This document shows, in pieces, positions 43,226 to 51,408 of a DNA stretch of 64,000 nucleotides. The stretch is from the NCBI GenBank assembly GCA_041752235.1, contig JBGSHM010000003.1, positions 1 through 64,000 on the forward strand, written 5' to 3'. The stretch is from SpSt-398 sp041752235. Lineage in GTDB: Bacteria > Bacteroidota > Bacteroidia > Chitinophagales > Chitinophagaceae. A model generated the notes under the pieces. That model did no database searches. It was not told the DNA's origin and saw only the letters and a program-made list of their open reading frames with translations. How positions within the stretch are numbered: position 1 is the stretch's first letter; each line of letters begins with the position of its first letter. The position numbers were made by a program, and so were the translations under genes.

Positions 43226-43851
43226 GCGTTGGTTGTTTCTTTGGCCATTTTCTTCCATTCAATAAATCCCCACCAGGCCAGGGCAAGGAAGAGTACGTAC
43301 ATCAGCGAAAATAGCATCAGTTCTTTGTAAAAGTTGAGCGGGATGGCCACAATATTTGAAAAGATCCAGGCCAGCCAGTTCTCGATCTTTCTTTTGGCCA
43401 TCCACCACATGGCGGTGATGGCTGAAGAGGAAACGAGCGAATCCAGTATCGGGGTATTGCTATTGGTCAATTGAACTAATACAACATAGATCACTACCCA
43501 GAAGAAAAGAAAGAACCCGATCCCAAACCATAACTGGGGGCGCGTACACCAACTGATGGGATAGGTATAATGTGCCCCATCCTTCTTTTGCACCCAATTG
43601 TACCATCCATAAACGCTCATTAAAAAATAGTAGATATTCAGGGAGGCGTCGGCATAAAGCGCGGGGCTGACCATGAAGAAATAGACATAAGCTGCCAGCA
43701 GTACCCCGATAATCCCTGTGGGGTAAACCAGTACATTATTTTTACGGGCATACCACACACTGGCTATTTGTGCGATGGTACTGACCCATTCCGGCCATTG
43801 GGTTTGGCGGACATTGGTGAGAAAGTGATGGATTATTTCCTGGAAAGTCAT
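43222..43851 (-). CDS. pnuC: Nicotinamide riboside transporter PnuC
   Basis: 209 residues from ATG 43851 (MTFQEIIHHFL); the frame runs upstream to 44037 through a palindromic repeat and the neighbouring gene, and is rejected. About six to seven transmembrane helices. Motifs: WPEWVSTIAQIASVWYARKNN, VLVYPTGIIGVLLAAY, SVYGWYNWVQKK and FIEWKK. It moves nicotinamide riboside across the inner membrane, trapped by the kinase encoded two genes downstream. Confidence 0.92.
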   Translation of the reverse strand: MTFQEIIHHFLTNVRQTQWPEWVSTIAQIASVWYARKNNVLVYPTGIIGVLLAAYVYFFMVSPALYADASLNIYYFLMSVYGWYNWVQKKDGAHYTYPISWCTRPQLWFGIGFFLFFWVVIYVVLVQLTNSNTPILDSLVSSSAITAMWWMAKRKIENWLAWIFSNIVAIPLNFYKELMLFSLMYVLFLALAWWGFIEWKKMAKETTNA

Positions 43852-43873
43852 TTGAAGTTTGTGGGATTTTTTT

Positions 43874-43950
43874 TTACCGCCAAGTCGGAAGGGCGCTATG
43901 TGGCGCCAAGAAAGTTTGGCGACCTTGGCGTCTTTGTGCCCTGGCGGTAA
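43874..43950. repeat. ACCGCCAAGACGC-type palindrome, copy 7
   Basis: TTACCGCCAAGTCGG at the left and CCCTGGCGGTAA at the right as inverted ends; it is in the gap between the M23 peptidase and pnuC, both read leftward. Confidence 0.7.
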
Positions 43951-43952
43951 AA

Positions 43953-44564
43953 CTAAAGCTCTCTTTTGTATCTCCTTAATGGCCGAAGGTATCTTGTTTT
44001 TTTGGAGGTAGAAAAACGGGTTGGAATTGTCTGCCACTGCCCATTGGCATCATTGCCCCAGACCACGAAGTGCAGGTGAGGGAAAGCCGTATATCCCGTG
44101 TTTCCACTCAGGCCAATCACCTGGCCTTGTTTTACCGTATCGCCCACATTGACCAGTACCCCGTCTTTCTTCAGGTGCCAGTACCCGGCCCTTGTTCTAT
44201 CGTCGTGCTGAATGACAATATAATTGGCTTCGCGCCGGTATTTTGATTTGAGGCCGCCGCGACTGCCCGTTTCATTCATTCGCACCACTACCCCACCCCT
44301 TGCGGCACAGATCCGCGTACCTTTTTTCATTTTGAAATCAATGGCCACGCGGTTGCGATGGGTGTATGCGCTATAATAGCCTTGTACCACAAGATGGGAT
44401 CGTCCTGCTTCGTATGGGAGCGTGTAGATAAAGCTGGTATCTTCTTCGAGCTTTCCTTTTTGTAATAGTTTGGCGGTGCTCTTCTGGGCCTCCTTGTTCA
44501 GCGAGCAATGACTGGCCAGCAATACCAATCCCGAGGCAATAAGAAGAAGTAGCAGCCTGTTCAT
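43953..44564 (-). CDS. M23 family metallopeptidase, lipoprotein
   Basis: 203 residues with an N-terminal hydrophobic stretch and lipobox-like LLASHCS. The zinc-binding residues are visible: His and Asp in HRNRVAIDF (about residues 71-77) and HLHF near residue 162. The lipoprotein anchor and M23 (LytM-like) domain suggest cleavage of peptidoglycan cross-bridges at the cell envelope. It overlaps the HxlR regulator by 4 bases and is probably co-transcribed with it. Confidence 0.88.
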   Translation of the reverse strand: MNRLLLLLIASGLVLLASHCSLNKEAQKSTAKLLQKGKLEEDTSFIYTLPYEAGRSHLVVQGYYSAYTHRNRVAIDFKMKKGTRICAARGGVVVRMNETGSRGGLKSKYRREANYIVIQHDDRTRAGYWHLKKDGVLVNVGDTVKQGQVIGLSGNTGYTAFPHLHFVVWGNDANGQWQTIPTRFSTSKKTRYLRPLRRYKREL

Positions 44565-44941
44565 TTTTCTTTTTGGCTTTCCTTTTTCATCAGTTCACCA
44601 TAGTCAACCCCTGCTTCTGTCATCAATTCTAAACCATATTCACGCAGGAATTGAATGACGGTGATTGCTTTTTTTCCTTTTTCAGTCAACGCGTATTCTG
44701 TACGGGGAGGAACTTCGGCAAACACTTTTTTCAGCAAGAACCCATCCATTTCAAGCTGCTTGAGGGCCTGTGTCAGCATTTTCTGACTGATATGTGGTAT
44801 CTGGTTTTGCAATTCTGAGTAGCGTAATGAGCGGTCTTTAAGTCGCCAAAGCACCGGCATTTTCCAGGTACCGCCTATTTTTTTTAAAGCATAATCCACT
44901 GGATTATAGAATATCTGCTTATCAATGATGACGTCAGGCAT
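44561..44941 (-). CDS. HxlR-family transcriptional regulator
   Basis: 126 residues. It has the HxlR winged-helix pattern: DYALKKIGGTWKMPVLWRLKD, RYSELQNQIPHISQKMLTQALKQLE and VFAEVPPRTEYALTEKGK (each shown in part). Such regulators often respond to electrophiles or aldehydes through cysteine, but no obvious redox cysteine is visible here. It is divergent from the DJ-1/hydrolase fusion gene at 45047, separated by 105 bases, so that gene is the likely target. Confidence 0.88.
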   Translation of the reverse strand: MPDVIIDKQIFYNPVDYALKKIGGTWKMPVLWRLKDRSLRYSELQNQIPHISQKMLTQALKQLEMDGFLLKKVFAEVPPRTEYALTEKGKKAITVIQFLREYGLELMTEAGVDYGELMKKESQKEK

Positions 44942-45046
44942 AGCTTAAAATTACAAAGTACAGACCAAAAAGTTCGTAGCAGTCCTTTGTGTGCCTCTGG
45001 TAAGGAATCAGGTACAAGGTTTGAATTTTACGGCAAAATACATACC

Positions 45047-46552
45047 ATGCAACGCATTTTATTATTATCCTTTCTTTTTATATCACTTTCAAGTGCAGCG
45101 CAACACAATGCCGGCAATAATGGCAAAGTGTTGATGATTGCGTCTAACCCTTCTGTTAGTCAACAAACAGGTTGGCCAATCGGAGTTTGGTTTGCCGAAC
45201 TGGCTCACCCCTATTGGGTTTTTAGCGAAGCCGGTTATACGGTAGATATTGCCAGTCCCGACAGAGGCGCCCTGATCTTTGACAGCTTTAGTGATCCCGA
45301 AGATGCCAGCGCCTATGCTGCCTTCGATTATATATCATTGGGGTTTAAGAAAGATCCGGCCAAGATGGCAATGGTTCAGCAAACCTTGAAATTATCTACC
45401 GTGAACCCGGATGATTACAAGGCCATATTTGTTTGTGGGGGGCAGGGGCCGATGTACACTTTTTTCAATAACCAACCACTCCATGAATTTTTTACCCGGT
45501 TCTATCTAACGGGCAAGCCCACTGCGGCCATTTGCCATGGAACCTGTATTCTTCTTAAAGCCAAATTACCCAATGGAAAATTTTTGGTTGAGGGTAAAAA
45601 ATGGACCGGGTTCTCCTCCTCCGAAGAGCAATATGCCGATAATTATGTAGGCAGGGCCATTCAGCCTTTTCGTATTGAAGATGAGGCACGCAAAATGCCC
45701 AATAGCCGGTATGTGACAGGTGCACCCTTTTCAGCATTTGCTGTGCGCGACGGAAACCTTATCACGGGTCAACAACAGAATAGTGGTGCCGCTGCGGCCG
45801 AACTGGTTGTAAAAGCATTGGCGCAGGACAGGTCGCGTTACCCTACATATGTTTTGGTACATGGTGCCTGGGCCGATGAAAGTGCCTGGGGCGCCATTCG
45901 CAATCAATTGGCCGTTCGGGCCAATGTGGAAGTGGTGAACCTGCCGGCACATGGTATAGATCTGCGTGATGGACGTAAGACCGGCTTGGGTGATTATGTA
46001 AAAACAGTAACCGAAACCATCAACCGTCAACCCGGTAAAGTAATTCTGGTAGGTCATTCCATGGCCGGGATGATCATTTCACAGGTAGCCGACCGTCTGC
46101 CGCAGAAGATCGACAAGCTGGTATATGTCTCGGCTTATCTTCCGCGAAATGGGGAATCAGCTGCAGGAATCACCAATGCCTTTCTCAACAATCAGCCGAT
46201 CGAAGCTTTTCAGTTCAATGAGGATTATTCGCTTGTCAGTATCAAAAAGGAAATGTTACCAACGGTGGTCTGTGCGGATTGCCCGGAAGAAATGAAACAG
46301 ATACTCGTGAAATACCATAAAGCAGAACCTGTAAAGGGCTTGAATGATAAAGTGGTGCTGGGTACGAATTTTACGAAAGTGCCGAAATATTATATCAGCA
46401 CAAGTGAAGACTATGCTGTGCCCTACGCCTTGCAACAACAAATGATCAAGAAGAATGGTACAGTGAAAAAGGTGTATGAAATGAAGACCTCCCATTTACC
46501 CTTTGTGGTACAACCACAGGAGTTTCTGCGTATACTAACAACGCTGAAATGA
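45047..46552 (+). CDS. Fusion of DJ-1/PfpI domain and alpha/beta hydrolase, exported
   Basis: 501 residues from ATG 45047 (MQRILLLSFLFISLSSAAQ), giving a signal peptide. Residues about 30-265 are a DJ-1/PfpI domain with the nucleophilic cysteine in TAAICHGTCILLKA (about residue 167), preceded by FVCGGQGPMYTFF. Residues about 285-500 are an alpha/beta hydrolase with VLVHGAWADESAW, the elbow GHSMAG, an Asp in SEDYAVP and a His in SHLPF. The fusion and the export signal are uncommon for DJ-1. It is divergent from the HxlR regulator and its end overlaps the next gene by 4 bases. Confidence 0.88.
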   Translation: MQRILLLSFLFISLSSAAQHNAGNNGKVLMIASNPSVSQQTGWPIGVWFAELAHPYWVFSEAGYTVDIASPDRGALIFDSFSDPEDASAYAAFDYISLGFKKDPAKMAMVQQTLKLSTVNPDDYKAIFVCGGQGPMYTFFNNQPLHEFFTRFYLTGKPTAAICHGTCILLKAKLPNGKFLVEGKKWTGFSSSEEQYADNYVGRAIQPFRIEDEARKMPNSRYVTGAPFSAFAVRDGNLITGQQQNSGAAAAELVVKALAQDRSRYPTYVLVHGAWADESAWGAIRNQLAVRANVEVVNLPAHGIDLRDGRKTGLGDYVKTVTETINRQPGKVILVGHSMAGMIISQVADRLPQKIDKLVYVSAYLPRNGESAAGITNAFLNNQPIEAFQFNEDYSLVSIKKEMLPTVVCADCPEEMKQILVKYHKAEPVKGLNDKVVLGTNFTKVPKYYISTSEDYAVPYALQQQMIKKNGTVKKVYEMKTSHLPFVVQPQEFLRILTTLK

Positions 46553-47316
46553 GAACACTTTTGCTTTGTGTCTTGCTGTTCTTTAGCCCGGCACTTCTGG
46601 CACAACTCAATGAGAGCGATACCCTTCGCTGGCAGTTCCGGTCAACCCTGACCGGAACTTTTCAGCAGGGTAATGTAGATCTTCTTGCGGCACGTTTGCG
46701 TGCTGATCTCACAACCGGCGCTGTTCAGCATTGGGTGTATAAAACGCAGAACGCCGGACTTTACCAGGCATTTTATAAAAAAAAGGCCGACCTCGATCTG
46801 TTTAGCCGTCACTATATCTACTACAAACCGTTTCGCAGGGCCTATCCCTTTGGTCTGTTTTATCTTTCCACCAATTACAGACGCAAGATAAATGGACGTT
46901 ATTTTTTGGGAGGCGGTTATACAGTACAGCTGATGAAACAAGAGGGAGCTATCATAAAACTATCGGGTTCTCTTGTGTATGAGCAAACACGGTTTGCCGG
47001 CAAACAATTCAACCGACCGGAGTGGAATAATACCTCTTTATTATCTCTCTGGAGGGCCACGGTATATTCCAGTGGATCTTTTCACCTCAGTCAAAATGGG
47101 TGGCGCATCTATTATGAATTCTTTTTTCAGCCCGGCCTTAGTGAGAAGCGGAACCATCGTTGGCAGGCAGAATCAGGTATCGAGTTCCCTCTGCGAAAGG
47201 GGTTCTCCTTTAATTTGAATTATCTGTTATCCTATGAGGACGTGGTCATTACCGGTGTGCGTCAACGCGATGCGCTCCTGAGTTTTGGCGTGGGCTATCA
47301 GGTGAGGCATAAGTAA
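46549..47316 (+). CDS. DUF481 outer membrane protein
   Basis: 255 residues with signal peptide (MRTLLLCVLLFFSPALLAQ). The mature protein is a series of amphipathic beta strands ending in a barrel-like pattern with the terminal SFGVGYQVRHK, as in DUF481 outer-membrane proteins. Typical segments are FRSTLTGTFQQGNVDLLAAR and YQAFYKKKADLDLFSRHYI. It overlaps the preceding fusion gene by 4 bases (ATGA), so it belongs to the same HxlR-flanked unit. Confidence 0.82.
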   Translation: MRTLLLCVLLFFSPALLAQLNESDTLRWQFRSTLTGTFQQGNVDLLAARLRADLTTGAVQHWVYKTQNAGLYQAFYKKKADLDLFSRHYIYYKPFRRAYPFGLFYLSTNYRRKINGRYFLGGGYTVQLMKQEGAIIKLSGSLVYEQTRFAGKQFNRPEWNNTSLLSLWRATVYSSGSFHLSQNGWRIYYEFFFQPGLSEKRNHRWQAESGIEFPLRKGFSFNLNYLLSYEDVVITGVRQRDALLSFGVGYQVRHK

Positions 47317-47378
47317 AGAAATTAGGGTCTGTATTTTTTATTTGAAATAATTCCTCCCACAGCGGAACTTTGTGGGCT

Positions 47379-48500
47379 ATGAAGCTTGCTGTCCTTGGCG
47401 CAGGTATGGTAGGGCGAGCGATAGCCCTTGACCTGGCCACCACACATGAGATCACTTCCTTTGATCAGAATGCAGAAAACCTTTCCATTCTCTCCCGAAG
47501 GGATTCGCGTATTCGGATACGTAAGGAAGACCTGACCCGTTATGATTCCTATCTGGAATGGCTGAGCGAATTTGACCTGGTGCTGACGGCGGTTCCCGGG
47601 TTCATGGGATATCGAACGCTGGAAGCTGTGATCAAGGCGGGAAAATCAGTAGCCGATATTTCGTTCTTTCCCGAAGACGCGCTTCAGTTGGATGCCCTTG
47701 CCAAAGAAAAAGGAGTAACCGTGATAACGGATGTGGGTGTAGCACCCGGAATGAGCAATTTGATACTGGGCCGGTACAATGAAGAAATGCGAGTGACAAA
47801 TTTTGAATGTTATGTTGGGGGCCTGCCGGCCAATCCACAACCACCCTTTTATTATAAAGCGCCTTTTTCGCCCATTGATGTCATTGAGGAATATATTCGA
47901 CCGGCGCGATTGAAAGAGAAGGGAAAGATCGTGGAAAAACCAGCTTTGACTGAACGCGAGCTGATCGAATTTGATGAGGTCGGCACCCTGGAAGCATTTA
48001 ACACCGACGGGCTCCGCAGTCTTCTGTTTACCTTGCCGCATATTCCTGATATGAAAGAGAAGACCATGCGGTTTCCCGGCCATATTGATCTGATCCTGTC
48101 ATTAAAAGGGGCAGGTTTTTTTGATACAAAAACGATAATGGTGCAGGGAAAGGAGATATCACCTCTTGAATTTACCTCACGCATGTTGATAGACGATTGG
48201 AAACTCGGCGAAGAAGAGGAGGAGTTTACCGTGATGCGTGTGATCGTTGAAGGAGAAAAAGAGGGAGCAACACAAAGAATCGAATACAACCTGCTTGACC
48301 GGTATGATCCGGTTTCCCGCTTGTCTTCTATGGCGCGTACTACGGGATATACCTGTACCGCGGCTGCACATTTGATACTACAGGGTTTGTTTGTAGAAAA
48401 AGGTGTATTTCCGCCCGAGTTTGTGGGAAGGAGTAGGGTTTGTTTTGAAAAAATTATGAATTATCTTGAGCATAGGGGTGTGCATTGGAAGCGGACCTAA
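47379..48500 (+). CDS. Saccharopine dehydrogenase family protein
   Basis: 373 residues from ATG 47379 (MKLAVLGAGMVGRAIALDLA), with the Rossmann NAD(P)-binding GxGxxG at the N-terminus. The next block AVPGFMGYRTLEAVIKAGKSVADISFFPEDA and the core YVGGLPANPQPPFYYKAPFSP fit the family of lysine-related saccharopine dehydrogenases. Exact activity (saccharopine reductase, carboxynorspermidine synthase or other) is not decided. ACTTTG lies 5 bases upstream of the start. Confidence 0.85.
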   Translation: MKLAVLGAGMVGRAIALDLATTHEITSFDQNAENLSILSRRDSRIRIRKEDLTRYDSYLEWLSEFDLVLTAVPGFMGYRTLEAVIKAGKSVADISFFPEDALQLDALAKEKGVTVITDVGVAPGMSNLILGRYNEEMRVTNFECYVGGLPANPQPPFYYKAPFSPIDVIEEYIRPARLKEKGKIVEKPALTERELIEFDEVGTLEAFNTDGLRSLLFTLPHIPDMKEKTMRFPGHIDLILSLKGAGFFDTKTIMVQGKEISPLEFTSRMLIDDWKLGEEEEEFTVMRVIVEGEKEGATQRIEYNLLDRYDPVSRLSSMARTTGYTCTAAAHLILQGLFVEKGVFPPEFVGRSRVCFEKIMNYLEHRGVHWKRT

Positions 48501-48510
48501 AAAACCTTTT

Positions 48511-49443
48511 ATGAGAATATTGATTAGTCTTTTATTTTTAGTAAGCACTACTTCCTCAATAAGCCAAACAAGAGATGAAATTTCAAAGAGTGCCGGAGAT
48601 CTGTATGATAAGGAAGAGTATTCAGCAGCTTTAGGCGACTATGCAAAGGGATTGACCTTGTATCCGGATGACAGAGAGTTTCTCCTTATGAAGGGCAATT
48701 GCCTTGACCGGATGAGCGAGGTATCAGATGCCTATGAGGCATTCAGTTACCTGATCCAAAAATACCCCGCCTATTCAATTGGATATAATCAACGTGGATT
48801 GTTGCTTTTAAGGGTGCAGGAATTTGAAATGGCTTTGAAGGACATGGATAAGGCGGTTGCTCTTGCGGAGACAGATAGTGTACGACTATCCGCCTTTTTA
48901 AACAGAGGGGCTGTAAAGTTTCAAACAAGGGATTTTGTGGGTACAAATAATGACCTGACTGAAGCGTTGAAAATCGACTCCTTGAATTTGGGGGTTATGA
49001 ATAACCTGGCCATTGTATCCAAAGAATTAGGCAATGCAGAAAAAGCCTTCTTTTACTAATATAAGATCTTAGAAGTTGAGCCTGATAACGTAGGTGCCAT
49101 TTCTAATATCGGATTTACCTATCAGGAGCTGGGGCGGTGCGATACTGCGGTTCATTTTTTCAACAAAGTGATAGAACTTGATCCTGACGAAGCATTAGGA
49201 TATAGCAATAGGGGCTTTTGTTACTATAAATTGGGAAAATTCGATTTGGCGCTAAAGGATGTTAACCGCTCGCTCGAACTTTATTCTTCGAATGCGTTTG
49301 CTTATCGCACCCGGGCATTGATTTATATTGCACAAGGGAAAAGTAAGGATGCCTGCGGGGATATTGATATGGCTCTTTTTTATAAGTTCACTACCATGTA
49401 TGGCGATGAGGTAGAAGAATTAAAAAAGAAGTATTGTCAATAA
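48511..49443 (+). pseudogene. Tetratricopeptide-repeat protein interrupted by a premature TAA
   Basis: From ATG 48511 (MRILISLLFLVSTTSS, a signal peptide) the frame runs to a TAA at 49057-49059, then continues in the same frame without another stop to 49443. The whole would be 310 residues with about six TPR units (for example AALGDYAKGLTLYPDD, ALKDMDKAVALAE, VHFFNKVIELDPDE, LALKDVNRSLELYSS). A single base change in a codon such as CAA would explain the stop. It may be a recent nonsense mutation, a sequencing error, or read-through. Confidence 0.75.
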
Positions 49444-49453
49444 TCAACGAACA

Positions 49454-50050
49454 TTATTCCGCATCTGCCAGCACTTCCTTCACTTCCGGGATCATTCGCT
49501 TCATCATGCCTTCGATACCGGCCTTAAGTGTGATCATGGAGGAGGGGCACCCGGAGCAGGAGCCTTGCATGGCGAGACTAACTGTTCCGTTTTCGTAGCT
49601 TTTAAATTGGATGGCGCCGCCGTCCATTTCAACAGCCGGGCGCACATAGTTATCGAGTAATTCTTTGATTCGTTTTACCACATCATCATCATCAGCGGCC
49701 ACTTCATTGGAACTTTCCTGTTTTACCGCCGCCAGTTCTTCTTCATTGACAACGGTTTTTCCTTCTTCCAGGTACTGTTTCAGGAATTCACGGATCGAGG
49801 GGATTACATCCGTCCAATCCGTATCAGGTGTTTTGGAAAGCGTTACAAAATTGCTGGCAATAAAAACCGCGCGGATAAAAGGGAACCCAAACAATTCCAC
49901 CGCCAAAGGCGAGGGTTTTGCACTCTCAATATCCGGGAAATCAACACTTTTACCCGGATAGAGCAGCTTGTTGGCCACAAACTTCATGGTCTCCGGATTG
50001 GGGGTCATTTCGGTATAGATACTGATGATGGGATTGCCTGTTTTGATCAT
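49454..50050 (-). CDS. nfuA: Nfu-type Fe-S cluster carrier
   Basis: 198 residues: an N-terminal Nfu domain (EMTPNPETMKFVANKLLYPG) and a C-terminal NifU-like domain carrying GSCSGCPSS, the CxxC cluster ligands, at about residues 166-169. The two are joined by an acidic linker (AADDDDVVKRI). The protein receives and delivers 4Fe-4S clusters. The gene symbol is by similarity; the NfuA of enterobacteria has the A-type domain first. The gene is convergent with the TPR gene. Cytosolic. Confidence 0.9.
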   Translation of the reverse strand: MIKTGNPIISIYTEMTPNPETMKFVANKLLYPGKSVDFPDIESAKPSPLAVELFGFPFIRAVFIASNFVTLSKTPDTDWTDVIPSIREFLKQYLEEGKTVVNEEELAAVKQESSNEVAADDDDVVKRIKELLDNYVRPAVEMDGGAIQFKSYENGTVSLAMQGSCSGCPSSMITLKAGIEGMMKRMIPEVKEVLADAE

Positions 50051-50153
50051 TACACACGATTTAGATATACAAAAGTAACAAATCAGGAGGAGGGATGTTT
50101 ACGAAAGCCGGAAAGGAGAGATTTACAACTGTAGGTTCAGGAAGACCGGTTTT

Positions 50154-50252
50154 GCGGCGAATATTTCAAAATGCGGCGAATAAAGGCTCTATTCGCCGCA
50201 AAATATGCGGTGAATAATTTAATTTGCGCCGAATAAGGGCTATATTTGCCGC
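50154..50252. promoter_or_regulatory. Array of six GCGGCGAATA operator-like sites
   Basis: GCGGCGAATA at 50154-50163 and 50173-50182; the inverted TATTCGCCGC at 50190-50199; GCGGTGAATA at 50207-50216; GCGCCGAATA at 50226-50235; and the inverted TATTTGCCGC at 50243-50252. Spacing is 17-20 bases, centre to centre. The last site ends 2 bases before the start codon of the Fic gene and covers a TATATTTG promoter-like element (50241-50248). Confidence 0.8.
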
Positions 50253-50254
50253 AA

Positions 50255-51376
50255 ATGCGATCAAATGCTGTATATATTCATCAGTTAAAGGGGTGGCCGA
50301 ATTTCACCTGGAGCCAAGAGGCTATCGAGCCTCAACTCAATAAAGTCCGTAGAAGGCATGCGCATTTGATGGGGCGGATGGAGGGGATAGGCTTTTCCCT
50401 ACAGGCAGATGCGACATTGACGACCCTGACACTTGACGTGGTAAAATCATCTGAAATTGAAGGCATGGTATTGGATCCTTTACAGGTTCGGTCCTCCATT
50501 GCAAAGCGATTAGGCATTGATATGGCTGGCTTTGTTCAGTCCGACAGAAATGTGGAAGGAGTAGTAGAGATGATGCTGGATGCAACACAGCAATACAAAA
50601 AGCCTCTTACAAAAGAGAGAATATTTGGTTGGCAGTCATTGCTCTTTCCAACCGGGTGGAGCGCTGGGAACAGAATCGTTGTTGGTGCCTGGCGAAATAA
50701 TACAGTCAACGATCCTATGCAGGTCATATCTGGTATGTTAGGAAGGGAAAAGGTTCACTTTCAGGCACCGGATGCAGCATTAATTCCAGATGAGATGTAT
50801 GCTTTTTTAAAATGGTTCAACGAAGATATTAGTGAGGATCCATTAATTAAGGCAGCTATTGCCCATCTATGGTTTGTGACCATTCACCCTTTTGAGGATG
50901 GAAATGGACGTATCACCAGGGCGATTGGAGATTTGCAACTCGCCAGGGCAGATGGAAGTTCAAAGCGGTTTTACAGCATGTCCGCCCAGATTCGAAAAGA
51001 AAGAAATAAATACTACGATATACTGGAGCAAACGCAAAAAGGAAACCTTGATATTACGGAGTGGTTGGATTGGTTTCTTCATTGCTTTGACCGAGCAATA
51101 CAAGCCACCGAAGAAACGCTGGCAGTTGTTTTGCGCAAAGCGGCATTTTGGAAACAACATGTTGATACTTCCTTTAACGAAAGGCAGCGACACATGCTCG
51201 ACAAAATCATGGAGGGTTATGAAGGAAGGATCAATTCTTCCAATTGGGCTAAGAAATGTAACGTGTCAACCGATACGGCGGTGCGGGACATTCACGACTT
51301 GGTATCTAAAGGGTTATTGGTACAAGGACCAGAAGGCGGGAGGAGCACCAATTATTTACCAAATTTTATAAATTAG
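50255..51376 (+). CDS. Fic family protein with DUF4172 and winged-helix domains
   Basis: 373 residues from ATG 50255 (MRSNAVYIHQLKGW). The N-terminal DUF4172 region contains SSEIEG at residues 65-70, matching the inhibitory motif (S/T)xxxE(G/N) of class II Fic proteins. The active site HPFEDGNGRITRAIGD is near residue 210. The C-terminal 60 residues form a winged-helix-like domain (NWAKKCNVSTDTAVRDIHDL). Fic enzymes usually transfer AMP to hydroxyl groups of proteins. The repeated sites upstream and the DNA-binding tail suggest the protein regulates its own gene. Confidence 0.92.
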   Translation: MRSNAVYIHQLKGWPNFTWSQEAIEPQLNKVRRRHAHLMGRMEGIGFSLQADATLTTLTLDVVKSSEIEGMVLDPLQVRSSIAKRLGIDMAGFVQSDRNVEGVVEMMLDATQQYKKPLTKERIFGWQSLLFPTGWSAGNRIVVGAWRNNTVNDPMQVISGMLGREKVHFQAPDAALIPDEMYAFLKWFNEDISEDPLIKAAIAHLWFVTIHPFEDGNGRITRAIGDLQLARADGSSKRFYSMSAQIRKERNKYYDILEQTQKGNLDITEWLDWFLHCFDRAIQATEETLAVVLRKAAFWKQHVDTSFNERQRHMLDKIMEGYEGRINSSNWAKKCNVSTDTAVRDIHDLVSKGLLVQGPEGGRSTNYLPNFIN

Positions 51377-51408
51377 GCATTTTCTTCTGTTTTCTTTTTT
51401 CAGCCAGT

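Noticed and set aside
50154..50252. Possible short CRISPR or replication iterons upstream of the Fic gene
   Set aside because: The units are 10 bases, occur in both orientations, and end at a start codon; operator sites are a better explanation. No replication gene is next to them.
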